Positions 19,689 to 28,428 of a DNA stretch of 31,291 bases are shown piece by piece. The notes beneath the pieces are model-generated. The model had not been told where the DNA came from. It saw only the letters and a program-made list of their open reading frames with translations, and made no database searches. How positions within the stretch are numbered: position 1 is the first letter of the stretch; the number at the start of each line of letters is the position of its first letter. The position numbers and the translations under genes were made by a program. Origin of the DNA: a virus; the IMG/VR virus record IMGVR_UViG_3300001341_000009, positions 1-31,291 of that record. One strand, 5' to 3'.

Positions 19689-20183
19689 ATGGCCAAGAAA
19701 GCAACGCAGTTACTGACCGAGGTGTCGATCAGCCAGCTTTCTCGGGATACGGGGTTTCACAGGCAGACGATTCGCAAGGCGATCGCCGACGCCAAGGTCG
19801 AGCCGGCGAGGATGATCGGCGGCAACCCGCGGTACTTCCTCAAGGACCTGCTGCCGGTGTTGTACCAGGGGCAGGGAGGCCAAGGGGATCCAGACAAACT
19901 CAAGCCGTTCGAGCGGAAGGCGCACTACCAGGCAGAGCGGGAAAAGCTCAGTCTCCAGGTCGAGCGCGGCGAGCTGTTGTCGAGCATCGAGGTTGAACAG
20001 GAGCAGGGACGCATTCTCAAGATCGTCGCCCAAGGGCTCGACACACTACCCGACGTCCTCGAGCGGGATGTCGGGCTTTCGCCGCAGCAGGCCATGAAGG
20101 TCGAGGAACACGTCGACGAAATTCGCTCTGCGCTCTACGAAGAAATGATCGATGCTGATAGCGCCGCTCAAGCCAGCGCATGA
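19689..20183 (+). CDS. Terminase small subunit
   Basis: 164 aa. The N-terminal HTH (VSISQLSRDTGFHRQTIRKA) is followed by GNPRYFLKDLLPVLY and a coiled-coil region (HYQAEREKLSLQVERGELL, then VEQEQGRILKIV). This matches the Nu1/DUF1441-type small terminase subunit that recognises the pac/cos site. It overlaps the large subunit by 32 bases, the usual arrangement. The start ATG is the first methionine after AGGTC. Confidence 0.85.
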   Translation: MAKKATQLLTEVSISQLSRDTGFHRQTIRKAIADAKVEPARMIGGNPRYFLKDLLPVLYQGQGGQGDPDKLKPFERKAHYQAEREKLSLQVERGELLSSIEVEQEQGRILKIVAQGLDTLPDVLERDVGLSPQQAMKVEEHVDEIRSALYEEMIDADSAAQASA

Positions 20184-22260
20184 AGTAACTCTTTCGACTG
20201 CCGAAATCATCCGGCCGCCGCGGAGAACGCGGCCGACGGACGCGGTTCGCGAGGGTTTGAGGACGGAGAAGGGTCCGTGGAGCCCTGATCTGACACCGTA
20301 CTGCACCGAGCCCCTCGATCATCTGGCCGGCCGCCGGTATCAGGGGATCGTGTTCGTCGGTCCCGCGCGGACCGGCAAGACCATGAGCCTGATACTCGGC
20401 GGCGTGACGTACATCGCGACGTGCGCGCCCGGCGATACGCTCATCGTTCAAATGACGAAGGACGCGGCTCGCGATTTCTCGAGAATGGACCTGGACCGCG
20501 CCATTCGGCACAGCCCGGAACTGGAAAGCCGGATGAGCCCCCGAGCGCGGGACGACAACACATTCGACAAGTTTTTCCGCTCAGGGATCGCCCTGAAACT
20601 CGGTTGGCCGGCGGTCAGTCAGCTGTCGGCCAAGACCCTGCAGTACGTGCTGCTCACAGACTACGACCGGCCCGAAAACGTCAACAACGTTGACGGCGAA
20701 GGTCCCATGTGGGGGCAGGCGATCAAGCGCGTCGAAACGTACATGAGCCGGGGCAAGTGCCTTGCCGAAAGCTCGCCAGGTTTCGACCAGGTGGATCCAG
20801 AGTGGCGAGCGAGATTGCCTCACGAGGCGCCGCCCGTTCTTGGAATTTTGTCAATCTACAACGCTGGGACTCGGGCTCGGTGGTATTGGCGCTGTCAGCA
20901 CAAGGGGTGCGGACAGCATTTCGAAGCGAAACCGGGCCTCGACTGCTTCGCTATGCCCGAGTTCGACGAACTCACCGAGGCCGTAAAGCAGCACGACCTG
21001 ATGTCGCTCGCCACCGATTGGGCGAAGGTTGCGTGTCCTCACTGCGGCGGACTGCACACGCCCGAGCAACGTTCGGACATGAACCGCATGGTGACAAAGG
21101 GCGATCGCATCCTCGGGGCCACCTGGTTGCACGAAGGGGAACAGATTGTCGATTGCCGGACAGAGGGCGAGCGCCGGCGGACTCAGATCGCAAGCTACTG
21201 GCTTGGGGGTGTCGCGGCCGCGTACCAGGTATGGCCGAGCATCGTTCACGTATACCTGCAGGCGGTTCTGGCCTACGCGCAGACGGGCGACGAGGGCCCA
21301 CTACGCCGAACGACGAACACCGACCAGGGCGCACCGTACCTGCCGCGCTCGGTGACCAAGAAACGGAGCGCGGAGGACCTTGTGCAGCGAGTCGAGGATT
21401 GGCCGCGCGGCCTCATACCCCAGGGCGTCCGGTTTCTTACGGCTGCGATCGACGTCCAGTCCTACGGGTTCGTGGTCCACATCATGGGGTGGGGCATCGG
21501 GCTTGAGTCGTGGATTGTGGATCGATTCAAGATCACGGCCAGCAAGCGACCAGAGGGCGAGAGGTTTGCGACCATCGACCCGGCGTCATACGTCGAAGAC
21601 TGGGAAGTTCTAATCGAGGAGGTCGTAGAACGGACCTACGTGACCGCCGGCGGAACGGAGATGAAGCCCAGGATCACGCTGTGCGACTCCGGCGGCAAGG
21701 AAGGCGTTACCGAGAAGGCATACGAATTCTGGCGCTGGTGCAAACGCAGGGGCTTCCGCCACCGCTTCCGGTTGGTGAAGGGCACCGGGAACCTCAATGC
21801 ACCGCGCGTCAAGCAAACGTTCCCTGACGCGACGAATCGCAAGGATCGGAAGGCCGGCCGCGGCGACGTGCCGGTTTGGCTGCTCAACGTCAACGTCATT
21901 AAGGACGGCATCATTGGCGACCTTGCGAGGGCCGCCCCGGGGCCAGGTTACGTCCATATCGGCAAGTGGATCGACGATGGCTATTTCGAAGAGATGACCG
22001 TCGAGGTACGGACCCCAAAGGGTTGGGAGAACCCGAACAAGAAACCCAACGAGGCGCCGGATCTGCACACGTACAACAGGGCGGCTTGCATCATTTTGCG
22101 AGCCGAGCGGATCGATTGGGACAACCCGCCGTCATGGGCGGCAGAACCGGACGAGCAGGACGCTGTTGCGATGGCGGAGCCGCCGCAACGCGGACAAAAC
22201 CCGTCTTGGATGGACACGCCGTCGACGAGGACTCGGGGTCGGAAGAGGAGCTATTGGTGA
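20152..22260 (+). CDS. Terminase large subunit (GpA-type)
   Basis: 702 aa, the DNA-packaging ATPase/nuclease. The Walker A motif is GPARTGKT at residues 70-77, with a Walker B-like VLLTDYD (166-172). A zinc-binding insert has C248-x4-C253 and CPHC at 294-297, as in lambda gpA-type proteins. The nuclease-domain acidic sites AAIDVQ (431-436) and LCDSGG (510-515) are present. It is about 60 residues longer than lambda gpA. It is coupled to the next gene by GTGA. Confidence 0.95.
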   Translation: MLIAPLKPAHEVTLSTAEIIRPPRRTRPTDAVREGLRTEKGPWSPDLTPYCTEPLDHLAGRRYQGIVFVGPARTGKTMSLILGGVTYIATCAPGDTLIVQMTKDAARDFSRMDLDRAIRHSPELESRMSPRARDDNTFDKFFRSGIALKLGWPAVSQLSAKTLQYVLLTDYDRPENVNNVDGEGPMWGQAIKRVETYMSRGKCLAESSPGFDQVDPEWRARLPHEAPPVLGILSIYNAGTRARWYWRCQHKGCGQHFEAKPGLDCFAMPEFDELTEAVKQHDLMSLATDWAKVACPHCGGLHTPEQRSDMNRMVTKGDRILGATWLHEGEQIVDCRTEGERRRTQIASYWLGGVAAAYQVWPSIVHVYLQAVLAYAQTGDEGPLRRTTNTDQGAPYLPRSVTKKRSAEDLVQRVEDWPRGLIPQGVRFLTAAIDVQSYGFVVHIMGWGIGLESWIVDRFKITASKRPEGERFATIDPASYVEDWEVLIEEVVERTYVTAGGTEMKPRITLCDSGGKEGVTEKAYEFWRWCKRRGFRHRFRLVKGTGNLNAPRVKQTFPDATNRKDRKAGRGDVPVWLLNVNVIKDGIIGDLARAAPGPGYVHIGKWIDDGYFEEMTVEVRTPKGWENPNKKPNEAPDLHTYNRAACIILRAERIDWDNPPSWAAEPDEQDAVAMAEPPQRGQNPSWMDTPSTRTRGRKRSYW

Positions 22261-22463
22261 GCGTATACACGCAAGCGGATCTGGATGCCCTGGACAAGGC
22301 AATCGCGAACCAAACACTGACCGCGACAATATCGGGTCGATCTCGGACGTACCGTTCTCTGGAGGACTTGATAAAGGCCAGAGAGTTCGTTCGTAGGCAG
22401 CTAAGTGGCGCATCTGGTCGGTCGCGTCTGCTGTCTTGGTTCAGCAAGGGCGTACAGAATTGA
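22257..22463 (+). CDS. gpW-like head-tail joining protein
   Basis: 68 aa from a GTG with GGAAGAGGAG upstream. SVYTQADLDALDKAIANQTL, then RSRTYRSLEDLIKAREFVRR is the W-family signature (short, helix-strand-helix). In lambda, W lies between A and B exactly as here. It helps close the connector. Confidence 0.85.
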   Translation: MSVYTQADLDALDKAIANQTLTATISGRSRTYRSLEDLIKAREFVRRQLSGASGRSRLLSWFSKGVQN

Positions 22464-23899
22464 ACGTTCTCGATCGAGTTATCGAGTACGTCGCACCGCA
22501 GCGCGGCGCGAAGCGCTCGCAGGCGCGAGCGCGCATCAAGGCGCTCGAGCAGGCTATGGCCTTCTACGACGGTGCAGACCTTGGGCGCCGGGGCTCGAGT
22601 ATCAGGCGTTCTGCGGCTTCAGCTGAGACAGTATCGGCTCGCACGTTGCCGGCACTTCGAGCAGGCTCTCGCGATCTCGTTCGAAACAATCCGCACGCAA
22701 AGCGCGGCGTAGAGGCCATAGTCTCGAACGTCATCGGCACCGGCATTGTTCCAAGATTCAAACGCGGCAAGGAAACCGCGAAAGAGCTGCAGGAGTTGGC
22801 GAAGGACGTACTCGAGTCGCCGAAGATCGACTACTTCGGGCAGCTCAACTACGCAGGGCTACAGGGCCTCATCACGAATACAGTGGTTGAAAGCGGCGAA
22901 TGCCTGGTCGTTCGTCGCTTCAAGAGCGTCGGGTTCCCGCTGCGATTCCAGGTTCTCGAACCCGATTACCTCGATTCAACTCGCGACACAATACCGAGGT
23001 CCGACGGCAGTCGAATCAGCCAGGGTATCGAGTACGACGGCGATGGGCGAAGAGTCGCGTACTGGATCTATCCCGAGCATCCAGGCACCGGGCGCTCCGC
23101 GAGTGTCACGCGCTTTCAGAGCCAGCGTGTTCTCGCGGAGAACGTGGCACACATCTATCGCATCGATCGGCCCGGGCAGATCCGCGGGATACCGTGGCTG
23201 GCGCCCGTGATGCTCGGCCTGGCCGACTATGCGGATTACGAGCAGGCGCAACTGTTCCGGCAGAAGGTCGCGGCTTGTTTCGCGGTGTTCTATTCCGACG
23301 AGCTGGGCGGCGACGAGCTAAAGGTCGACGCACCGGAAAAAGTGGAACCCGGAATGATGATGCGGCTGAACCCGGGCTCCGAGGTCAGCTTCGCGTCGCC
23401 GCCACAAGTTACCGACTACAAGGATTTTGCGAAGACATCGTTGCGGTCGTTCGCGGCCGGGTTCGGTATCAGCTACGAAGCCCTGACCGGAGACCTCGAG
23501 GACGTCAACTTCTCGTCGGGGAAAATGGGCTGGATCGAATTCCAGCGCAATATCGATCGCTGGCGCTGGCTGACATTCATACCCCAGGGCTTCGGCGTGA
23601 TGATGCAGTGGTTCCTCGACGCGGCCGAACTCACGGGCGTCGACACGACTGATGTGCGCGTCAGACACAACCCGCCGTCACGGCAGATGATCTCACCCGA
23701 CCGCGAGGTGCCGGCCAAGGTCAAGCAGCTCGAGTCGGGCCAGAAGACGCTTACCCGAATGGTGGCAGAAGACCTCGGGCGCGACTTCGAGGAACACCTC
23801 GACGAACTTCAGGAGGAGCGGACCATGCTCGCGGAGCGTGGCATCGAACTCAGCTTCTCCTCCGATGATCCACCAAGAGAGGCGCAATTCGATGACTGA
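22460..23899 (+). CDS. Portal protein (lambda gpB-like)
   Basis: 479 aa from a TTG overlapping gpW's stop (alternative start TTG 22436). The region from about residue 60 contains LRAGSRDLVRNNPHAKRGVE, then VSNVIGTGIVPRFKRG, a strong match to lambda-family portals. Later come LEPDYLDSTRDT, GQIRGIPWLAPVMLGLADYA and FSSGKMGWIEFQRNI. The tail EHLDELQEERTMLAERGIEL is charged. It forms the dodecameric portal vertex through which DNA is packaged. The stop overlaps the protease-capsid start (ATGACTGA). Confidence 0.95.
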   Translation: MNVLDRVIEYVAPQRGAKRSQARARIKALEQAMAFYDGADLGRRGSSIRRSAASAETVSARTLPALRAGSRDLVRNNPHAKRGVEAIVSNVIGTGIVPRFKRGKETAKELQELAKDVLESPKIDYFGQLNYAGLQGLITNTVVESGECLVVRRFKSVGFPLRFQVLEPDYLDSTRDTIPRSDGSRISQGIEYDGDGRRVAYWIYPEHPGTGRSASVTRFQSQRVLAENVAHIYRIDRPGQIRGIPWLAPVMLGLADYADYEQAQLFRQKVAACFAVFYSDELGGDELKVDAPEKVEPGMMMRLNPGSEVSFASPPQVTDYKDFAKTSLRSFAAGFGISYEALTGDLEDVNFSSGKMGWIEFQRNIDRWRWLTFIPQGFGVMMQWFLDAAELTGVDTTDVRVRHNPPSRQMISPDREVPAKVKQLESGQKTLTRMVAEDLGRDFEEHLDELQEERTMLAERGIELSFSSDDPPREAQFDD

Positions 23900-26426
23900 T
23901 TTTGTCGGCGCGAAGGCGATTGCCGGTGCACTGTCCCGAATTATTGGCAAGCCGGTTTCACAGTGGCAGGTATACCGGCTCGCCAATCGTCGGACGAGTC
24001 CGATCCGCAGACACTGCGAAGGCTGGGGCTTGGTGGCGGCCGAGCCAGAACTGCAGACCTGGTGGGATACGTCCGCTTTTGCGCCAATCTTCGCCAAACG
24101 TCTCGACCGAAAGGCCGCGAAGTCGCAGGCTGAAAACACACTGCAGCTCTTTGGAGTTATCGGCGAGGGAGGTCTGACCGATGAGGCGGTACTGAATCGC
24201 ATCGACACTTTCCAGGATGCCAAGACCATTCGGGTGGTCGTCAACAGCCTCGGCGGCCACGTCGCACATGGCCTGACGATGTACCACGCACTGCGATCGC
24301 ACAGCGCGAAGGTCGAGGTCGAGATTACCGGTGTGGCGGCGTCAATGGCTTCGTGCATCGCGATGGCGGGCGACAAGGTGAGTATGGCCGAGGACGCACT
24401 GTTCATGCTTCACGACCCCTGGGTAGGCACGGAAGGCAATGCGGACCAGCTCCGAGCAGCCGCAGACATGCTGGAGAAACATGGCGAGAGCCTCGCCGGC
24501 ATCTACTCAAGAAAGTCCGGAATCCCCGAGGATGAGATCCGGACGATGATGAGCAGGGACGGCGGTGAGGGCACGTATCTGAATGCACGGGAAGCGCTTA
24601 ACGCGGGGTTCATTGACGAGGTTCTGTCTCCCGCAAACGCAGAACTTCCCAACCTGCCGGCCGCTGCGTTGGCGAAACGAATCGTTAAAGGCCACCGGAA
24701 GAAAAAGTCTGGTCGCCGGAAATCAGGAGAGCGAAAGATGAAACTGAAGCACCTTGCCGCGGCGCTCATGGCCGCCGTTCGCGCGATGGTAGACGACGAC
24801 ACTTCCGAGAAGGACGTTCTCCAGGAGGTCGCCGACGCAACCAAAACCGACCCGGACGAGTTGACTGCGCTTGCCGGTGGCGAGGGCGACGCGCCCGATA
24901 GCGAGCAGCTGCAGGCACTCGCCGAAGTTCTCGACATTGACGTCGATTCTCTGATTGACGCCGCAAAGAAAGACGGCGTGACAATCGAGAAGCCGAGCAA
25001 TCCCGGCCCTGCGCGTAGGCGCTCCACAAGCGCGGCCGCGAACGGCGACGTGGCGAAGGCAGTCAGTGAAGCGCTGGCGGCTCAGGCGAAAGCGCGGCGT
25101 CAGATCAAGGCTCGCGCGAAGAAACTCGGCATTCCCGATAGCGTTGTCGCTGAGATTTCCGAGGAAAGCGTGGACGTCGATGACGCAAACGCCCGCATGA
25201 TTAGCTGGCTCTCGGATCCGAAGAACCAGCCGCAGGTCAGCGGCATAAACGGTAGCGTGACGATCGGCGCCGATGATCGCGACAAGTGGCTCGACGGCAT
25301 GGCGCAGTGGCTCATCATCAAGGCGGGTCAGCGCCGCATGGTGGAATCGCACCTCAAGACCGTCGAGAACACAGCGGTACGGCTCGATCCCGGCAATTTC
25401 CGCGGTCTCCGGCTAATCGACATCGCCCGCGACGTGCTTGAGCGCGAAGGAATGAGCTGCCGCGGAATGTCGCCCTACGAAATCGCGAAACGCGCGCTGG
25501 CGCCGCGTGCAGAGGCCGGTTTGGGCACCCGAAGCGACTTCCCGATTCTGCTGGAGAACGTTCTGCATAAGATGTTGCAGGCGGCCTACGAGACCGCACC
25601 GGATCAGTGGCGTGCGATCGCGACAACCGGTTCCGTGCAGGATTTCCGGGCGCATCCGAGGCTGCGTCTCGGCCAGCTGGCTCGTCTGGATAAGCTGCTC
25701 GAGACCGGCGAGTTCAAGAGCCTCCACTTCCCCGATGCGGAGAAAGAGAGCATCCAGGCGGGAACCTTCGGTAACGTCATCGGCCTGACCCGGCCGGCGA
25801 TCGTCAACGATGACGTGGACGGATTCAGCAGGCTTACCGTGATGCTCGGCCGCGCCGCTGCGAGGTCCATCGAAATCGACGTGTTCGCTCTCTTTGGCGC
25901 CGATGGACTCGGCCCGACCATGAGCGACGGCAACCGTCTCTTCGATGCGACCCACAACAACATTGTCACGCCGGCGGCCGGTCCCACCGTTACGAGTCTC
26001 GAGGCCGGTCGCGTGTCGATGGCACAGCAGAGGGATCCGAACGACCAGGACTTTCTGAACCTCCGCCCGGATGTTTGGGTGGGCCCCATCGGCCTGGGTG
26101 CCGCGGCCAGGACGGTCATCAACTCTGAATTCGACTTCGACGCCGAGACCGCCGGCGGCTCTGGCAAGTTCATGAAGCCGAACACGGTTCGCGACCTCTG
26201 CAGCGTTGTCGTAGACACTCCGCGCCTCACCGGCACTCGCCATTACTTGTTCGCAGATCCGGCCATAGCGCCGGTATTCGAGGTTGTATTCCTCGAAGGC
26301 GAAGAGTCGCCGGTCATCGAAGCGGAAGAAGGCTTCGACTTCGATGGGGTTCGCTGGCGGGTTCGGCACGACTATGGCGTCGGCGCTACCGACCACCGCG
26401 GAGCAAACACAAACGCCGGCGCTTGA
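23892..26426 (+). CDS. wHTH / ClpP-like protease / major capsid fusion
   Basis: 844 aa in one frame. Residues 1-60 (AKAIAGALSRIIGKPVSQWQ, then VYRLANRR) look like a small winged HTH similar to those of small terminases. Residues 85-250 are a ClpP-like prohead protease: NSLGGHV (118-124), S151 in GVAASMAS, H174 in MLHDPW, and probable D223. A basic linker (GHRKKKSGRRKSGERK) leads to an acidic scaffold-like region, then the major capsid from about 420 (DFRAHPRLRLGQLARLDKLL, SIEIDVFALF), of the Mu gpT-like type. Protease-capsid fusions are known; the HTH addition is less usual. A strong internal start at residue 283 could also yield a separate scaffold-capsid product. Confidence 0.9.
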   Translation: MTDFVGAKAIAGALSRIIGKPVSQWQVYRLANRRTSPIRRHCEGWGLVAAEPELQTWWDTSAFAPIFAKRLDRKAAKSQAENTLQLFGVIGEGGLTDEAVLNRIDTFQDAKTIRVVVNSLGGHVAHGLTMYHALRSHSAKVEVEITGVAASMASCIAMAGDKVSMAEDALFMLHDPWVGTEGNADQLRAAADMLEKHGESLAGIYSRKSGIPEDEIRTMMSRDGGEGTYLNAREALNAGFIDEVLSPANAELPNLPAAALAKRIVKGHRKKKSGRRKSGERKMKLKHLAAALMAAVRAMVDDDTSEKDVLQEVADATKTDPDELTALAGGEGDAPDSEQLQALAEVLDIDVDSLIDAAKKDGVTIEKPSNPGPARRRSTSAAANGDVAKAVSEALAAQAKARRQIKARAKKLGIPDSVVAEISEESVDVDDANARMISWLSDPKNQPQVSGINGSVTIGADDRDKWLDGMAQWLIIKAGQRRMVESHLKTVENTAVRLDPGNFRGLRLIDIARDVLEREGMSCRGMSPYEIAKRALAPRAEAGLGTRSDFPILLENVLHKMLQAAYETAPDQWRAIATTGSVQDFRAHPRLRLGQLARLDKLLETGEFKSLHFPDAEKESIQAGTFGNVIGLTRPAIVNDDVDGFSRLTVMLGRAAARSIEIDVFALFGADGLGPTMSDGNRLFDATHNNIVTPAAGPTVTSLEAGRVSMAQQRDPNDQDFLNLRPDVWVGPIGLGAAARTVINSEFDFDAETAGGSGKFMKPNTVRDLCSVVVDTPRLTGTRHYLFADPAIAPVFEVVFLEGEESPVIEAEEGFDFDGVRWRVRHDYGVGATDHRGANTNAGA
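24725..24740 (+). promoter_or_regulatory. Internal ribosome site and start in the capsid polyprotein
   Basis: AGGAGA (24725-24730), an 8-base gap after AGGAG, then ATG (24738-24740), in frame with the polyprotein (Met283). The shorter product would be 562 aa and begin MKLKHLAAALMAAVRAM just after the basic linker. It is placed where the protease ends, like lambda C/Nu3 nested starts. Confidence 0.7.
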
Positions 26427-26468
26427 TCCCGGGATCACGGCAACCCCCAACTAACAGAGGAAACGAAG

Positions 26469-26831
26469 ATGTCAGGTACTTTCGTTCAGCCAGGTCAGGT
26501 CCTGGAGCACGCCAACTCGTCGGGAGCGGCGATCAGCGCCGGTTCACCGGTTGTCATGGGCGACCTGGTGGGCATTGCCCTGGTCGACATTCCGGACGGC
26601 GAAAGTGGCTCTGTGTCGATTACCGGCGTCCACAAGGTCCCCAAGGTCGCTGGCGTGGCTTGGGCGCAGGGCGAGAAGGTTGACTGGGATGCTTCCGCGC
26701 CCGGGTTCACGACAGGCATTACGCCGGCGGCCGGCGACGTTGAGTCCGCGGGCGTCGCAGCTCGAGCGGCCCTCACTGCCGATACGGAAGCTGAGTTGCT
26801 GCTGCTGCCCGGTATCGGCACCGGCTCGTGA
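26469..26831 (+). CDS. Capsid decoration protein (DUF2190-type)
   Basis: 120 aa with GAGGAAAC upstream. The beginning TFVQPGQVLEHANSSGAAIS, then AGSPVVMGDLVGIALVDIPD, and GSVSITGVHKVPK is the classic DUF2190 pattern (small beta protein on the capsid). It is situated directly after the capsid gene. It ends in a GTGA overlap with the following small gene. Confidence 0.88.
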   Translation: MSGTFVQPGQVLEHANSSGAAISAGSPVVMGDLVGIALVDIPDGESGSVSITGVHKVPKVAGVAWAQGEKVDWDASAPGFTTGITPAAGDVESAGVAARAALTADTEAELLLLPGIGTGS

Positions 26832-26944
26832 TCGGTGATCTTCAGCGCCAGGTGACGGAACTCAAGCGCCGGGTAGAAGCGCTTGAGAAACTCGTCGCGA
26901 AGCAGCAAAAACCGAAGCGGGCGCCGACCAAGAAAACTCGCTGA
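26828..26944 (+). CDS. 38-aa coiled-coil peptide
   Basis: The GTG overlaps the decoration gene's stop and its TGA overlaps the next ATG (TGATG), so it is tightly coupled. The sequence MIGDLQRQVTELKRRVEALE is a near-perfect leucine/valine heptad coiled coil. It ends in a Lys/Arg-rich tail (KQQKPKRAPTKKTR). It may be a small virion or assembly cofactor. No homologue is known to me. Confidence 0.75.
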   Translation: MIGDLQRQVTELKRRVEALEKLVAKQQKPKRAPTKKTR

Positions 26945-27243
26945 TGTTCGACGACGACGATCGCCTGGCCATGCTGAAGGACGTCGGCGCGGAACAGTTC
27001 GACACCGGCCAACCGTTTGAGCTGTGGGCGCTATTCGAGGGCGAGTTCAATGACCCGGAGCTGTCGGGGATTCCCGTCGAGGGTGAAATCACGTGGCTTG
27101 AGTGCAGGATATCGGACAAGGAGACGCATGCGCTTGTTGTAAACAGTCGTCTCAAACGAGTCGGTACGGAAGAAGACTTCTACGTGCGGCGGTTAGAGCC
27201 TAGCAAGAGCAGCGGATTTCTGATCATTAGGCTTCGGAAATGA
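26944..27243 (+). CDS. Head-tail joining protein (FII-like)
   Basis: 99 aa starting MFDDDDRLAMLKDVGAEQF. The order 'FDD-x-L-A-M-L-x-D', then FELWALFEGEFNDPE, then ECRISDKETHALVV and EDFYVRRLEPSKSSG fits the FII-type head-tail connector by pattern and position. It is ordered before the tail terminator. Overlap ATGA with the next gene. Confidence 0.75.
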   Translation: MFDDDDRLAMLKDVGAEQFDTGQPFELWALFEGEFNDPELSGIPVEGEITWLECRISDKETHALVVNSRLKRVGTEEDFYVRRLEPSKSSGFLIIRLRK

Positions 27244-27710
27244 ATCTCGAAGACTTTCAGCATCCCGCGAATGAAATCATTGAGGCTGTTGCGGAGGCCA
27301 TTCGCGCCGTGGCGCCTTCGGGCGTCAGTGTCCATGTGCATAGACGCGACTCACTTTCCGAGCTGGAGCTAGAGGCGATCTCAGTCGACTTTGGAGATGA
27401 CGAGCCGCTGTCAGACGGCGAGGGCGCTATCCTGCTCGACGGCACGATAGAAAGCGTTCTGACGGTCAATGTTACTGGCGCAGCGAAGGCGACCGACGAG
27501 AAGGAGCTTCGAGTAAAGCTGTTGGGCTTGCGGACAATTGCGCACATCGCAATCAGGAGACAGCGTTACCTCCTACCATTCGTAACCAGCACGCACTACG
27601 GCGGCGCAAATCCTCCCGATGTGAACACCGAGGGGGACATCTTGTTTGGGGAGCTGACCTCACCGTGGGGTGTTCGATACGAAATGCCCGGCGACGGGCC
27701 TTCTCAATAG
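27240..27710 (+). CDS. Tail terminator-like protein (gpU-type position)
   Basis: 156 aa. It begins with helical IIEAVAEAIRAVAP. A core follows of LSELELEAISVDFGDDEPL, VLTVNVTGAAKATDEKEL and IAHIAIRRQRYLLPFV, the alpha/beta pattern expected of gpU-like terminators that end tail-tube growth. The assignment rests on position between FII-like and tube genes plus fold-like pattern; direct family signature is weak. Confidence 0.6.
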   Translation: MNLEDFQHPANEIIEAVAEAIRAVAPSGVSVHVHRRDSLSELELEAISVDFGDDEPLSDGEGAILLDGTIESVLTVNVTGAAKATDEKELRVKLLGLRTIAHIAIRRQRYLLPFVTSTHYGGANPPDVNTEGDILFGELTSPWGVRYEMPGDGPSQ

Positions 27711-27724
27711 AGGGAGACCGCCCA

Positions 27725-28138
27725 ATGGTCGACTTAGTCATAACCCCAGCCAACGTGCGATCTGAAGGTGGTGCGAGCCTGGGTGAGAAAACATCAGGCG
27801 TAGCACTTACAGCTGGGCAGGTTCTCACGCTGGATACTGATGCTACAGCGATCCTCGCAAGCGACGCGACAGTGGAGCTGGCCCGTGCGATTGGAATAGC
27901 GCTGCAGAACGTTGGTGCCGGTCAACCGATCAAGTATCAGAGCAAAGGCCGGATCAACCTCGGTGCAACCCTAGAGGTTGGCAAGCACTACGTGCTTTCA
28001 GCGGCTGGTGCGATCGCGCCGGTTGACGACATTGAGCCCGGAAACTTTGCCACGTACCTCGGCTGGGCGGAGTCGACGAGCATTCTTAGGCTGCAGCCTT
28101 TGACCGCTACCGTCGCGGCGGCTGCGGCAGTCGTTTAG
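27725..28138 (+). CDS. Structural protein, repeat-like beta strands
   Basis: 137 aa from the ATG after GGGAG. TAGQVLTLDTDATAILASDA, then AGQPIKYQSKGRINLGATLE, then GKHYVLSAAGAIAPVDD resembles DUF2190-like or head-fibre beta proteins. A second decoration-like gene so far from the capsid is uncommon. The terminal poly-Ala region (AAAAAVV) is low complexity. It overlaps the leftward lipoprotein gene by 4 bases. Confidence 0.68.
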   Translation: MVDLVITPANVRSEGGASLGEKTSGVALTAGQVLTLDTDATAILASDATVELARAIGIALQNVGAGQPIKYQSKGRINLGATLEVGKHYVLSAAGAIAPVDDIEPGNFATYLGWAESTSILRLQPLTATVAAAAAVV

Positions 28139-28401
28139 AGGCAGGTGCCAAAATACACGTTACCGTCATCGCTCATTTCCGATCGGTCTATTCGGTATCC
28201 GCTTTCGCACAGACGGCTCCAGGCCATCTGTTCAGAAATCAGCTGCTCGTCGGTTTTGGGGGCGTGAAATTTTGACGTCTCTTTGTCTATCTCGATCATC
28301 CACGTTCGAGTGCCATCGGGCGCCATGTATTCCTCAAAAGGAAGACTTGTAGCAACCGGCGCGCAGCCGACCAAGAAAAGCGCAGTAGCAAGATATCTCA
28401 T
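28135..28401 (-). CDS. Leftward lipoprotein moron
   Basis: 88 aa. The signal peptide MRYLATALFLVGC ends in a lipobox (LVGC, Cys13), so it is a membrane-anchored lipoprotein. The mature part is polar with Cys at about 65 and 87 that may bond. It lies against the direction of the tail genes, overlaps the preceding gene's end by 4 bases, and has its own promoter candidate. Such placement is typical of morons expressed in the lysogen. A role in blocking superinfection is possible but unproven. Confidence 0.75.
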   Translation of the reverse strand: MRYLATALFLVGCAPVATSLPFEEYMAPDGTRTWMIEIDKETSKFHAPKTDEQLISEQMAWSRLCESGYRIDRSEMSDDGNVYFGTCL

Positions 28402-28428
28402 GGCCCTACCTACTTACCGTTTGGGCTA

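Noticed and set aside
24723-25352. 209-aa leftward ORF
   Set aside because: Antisense to the protease-scaffold region; composition typical of a shadow.
25413-26450. 345-aa leftward ORF
   Set aside because: Antisense to the major capsid coding region; no ribosome site or domain.
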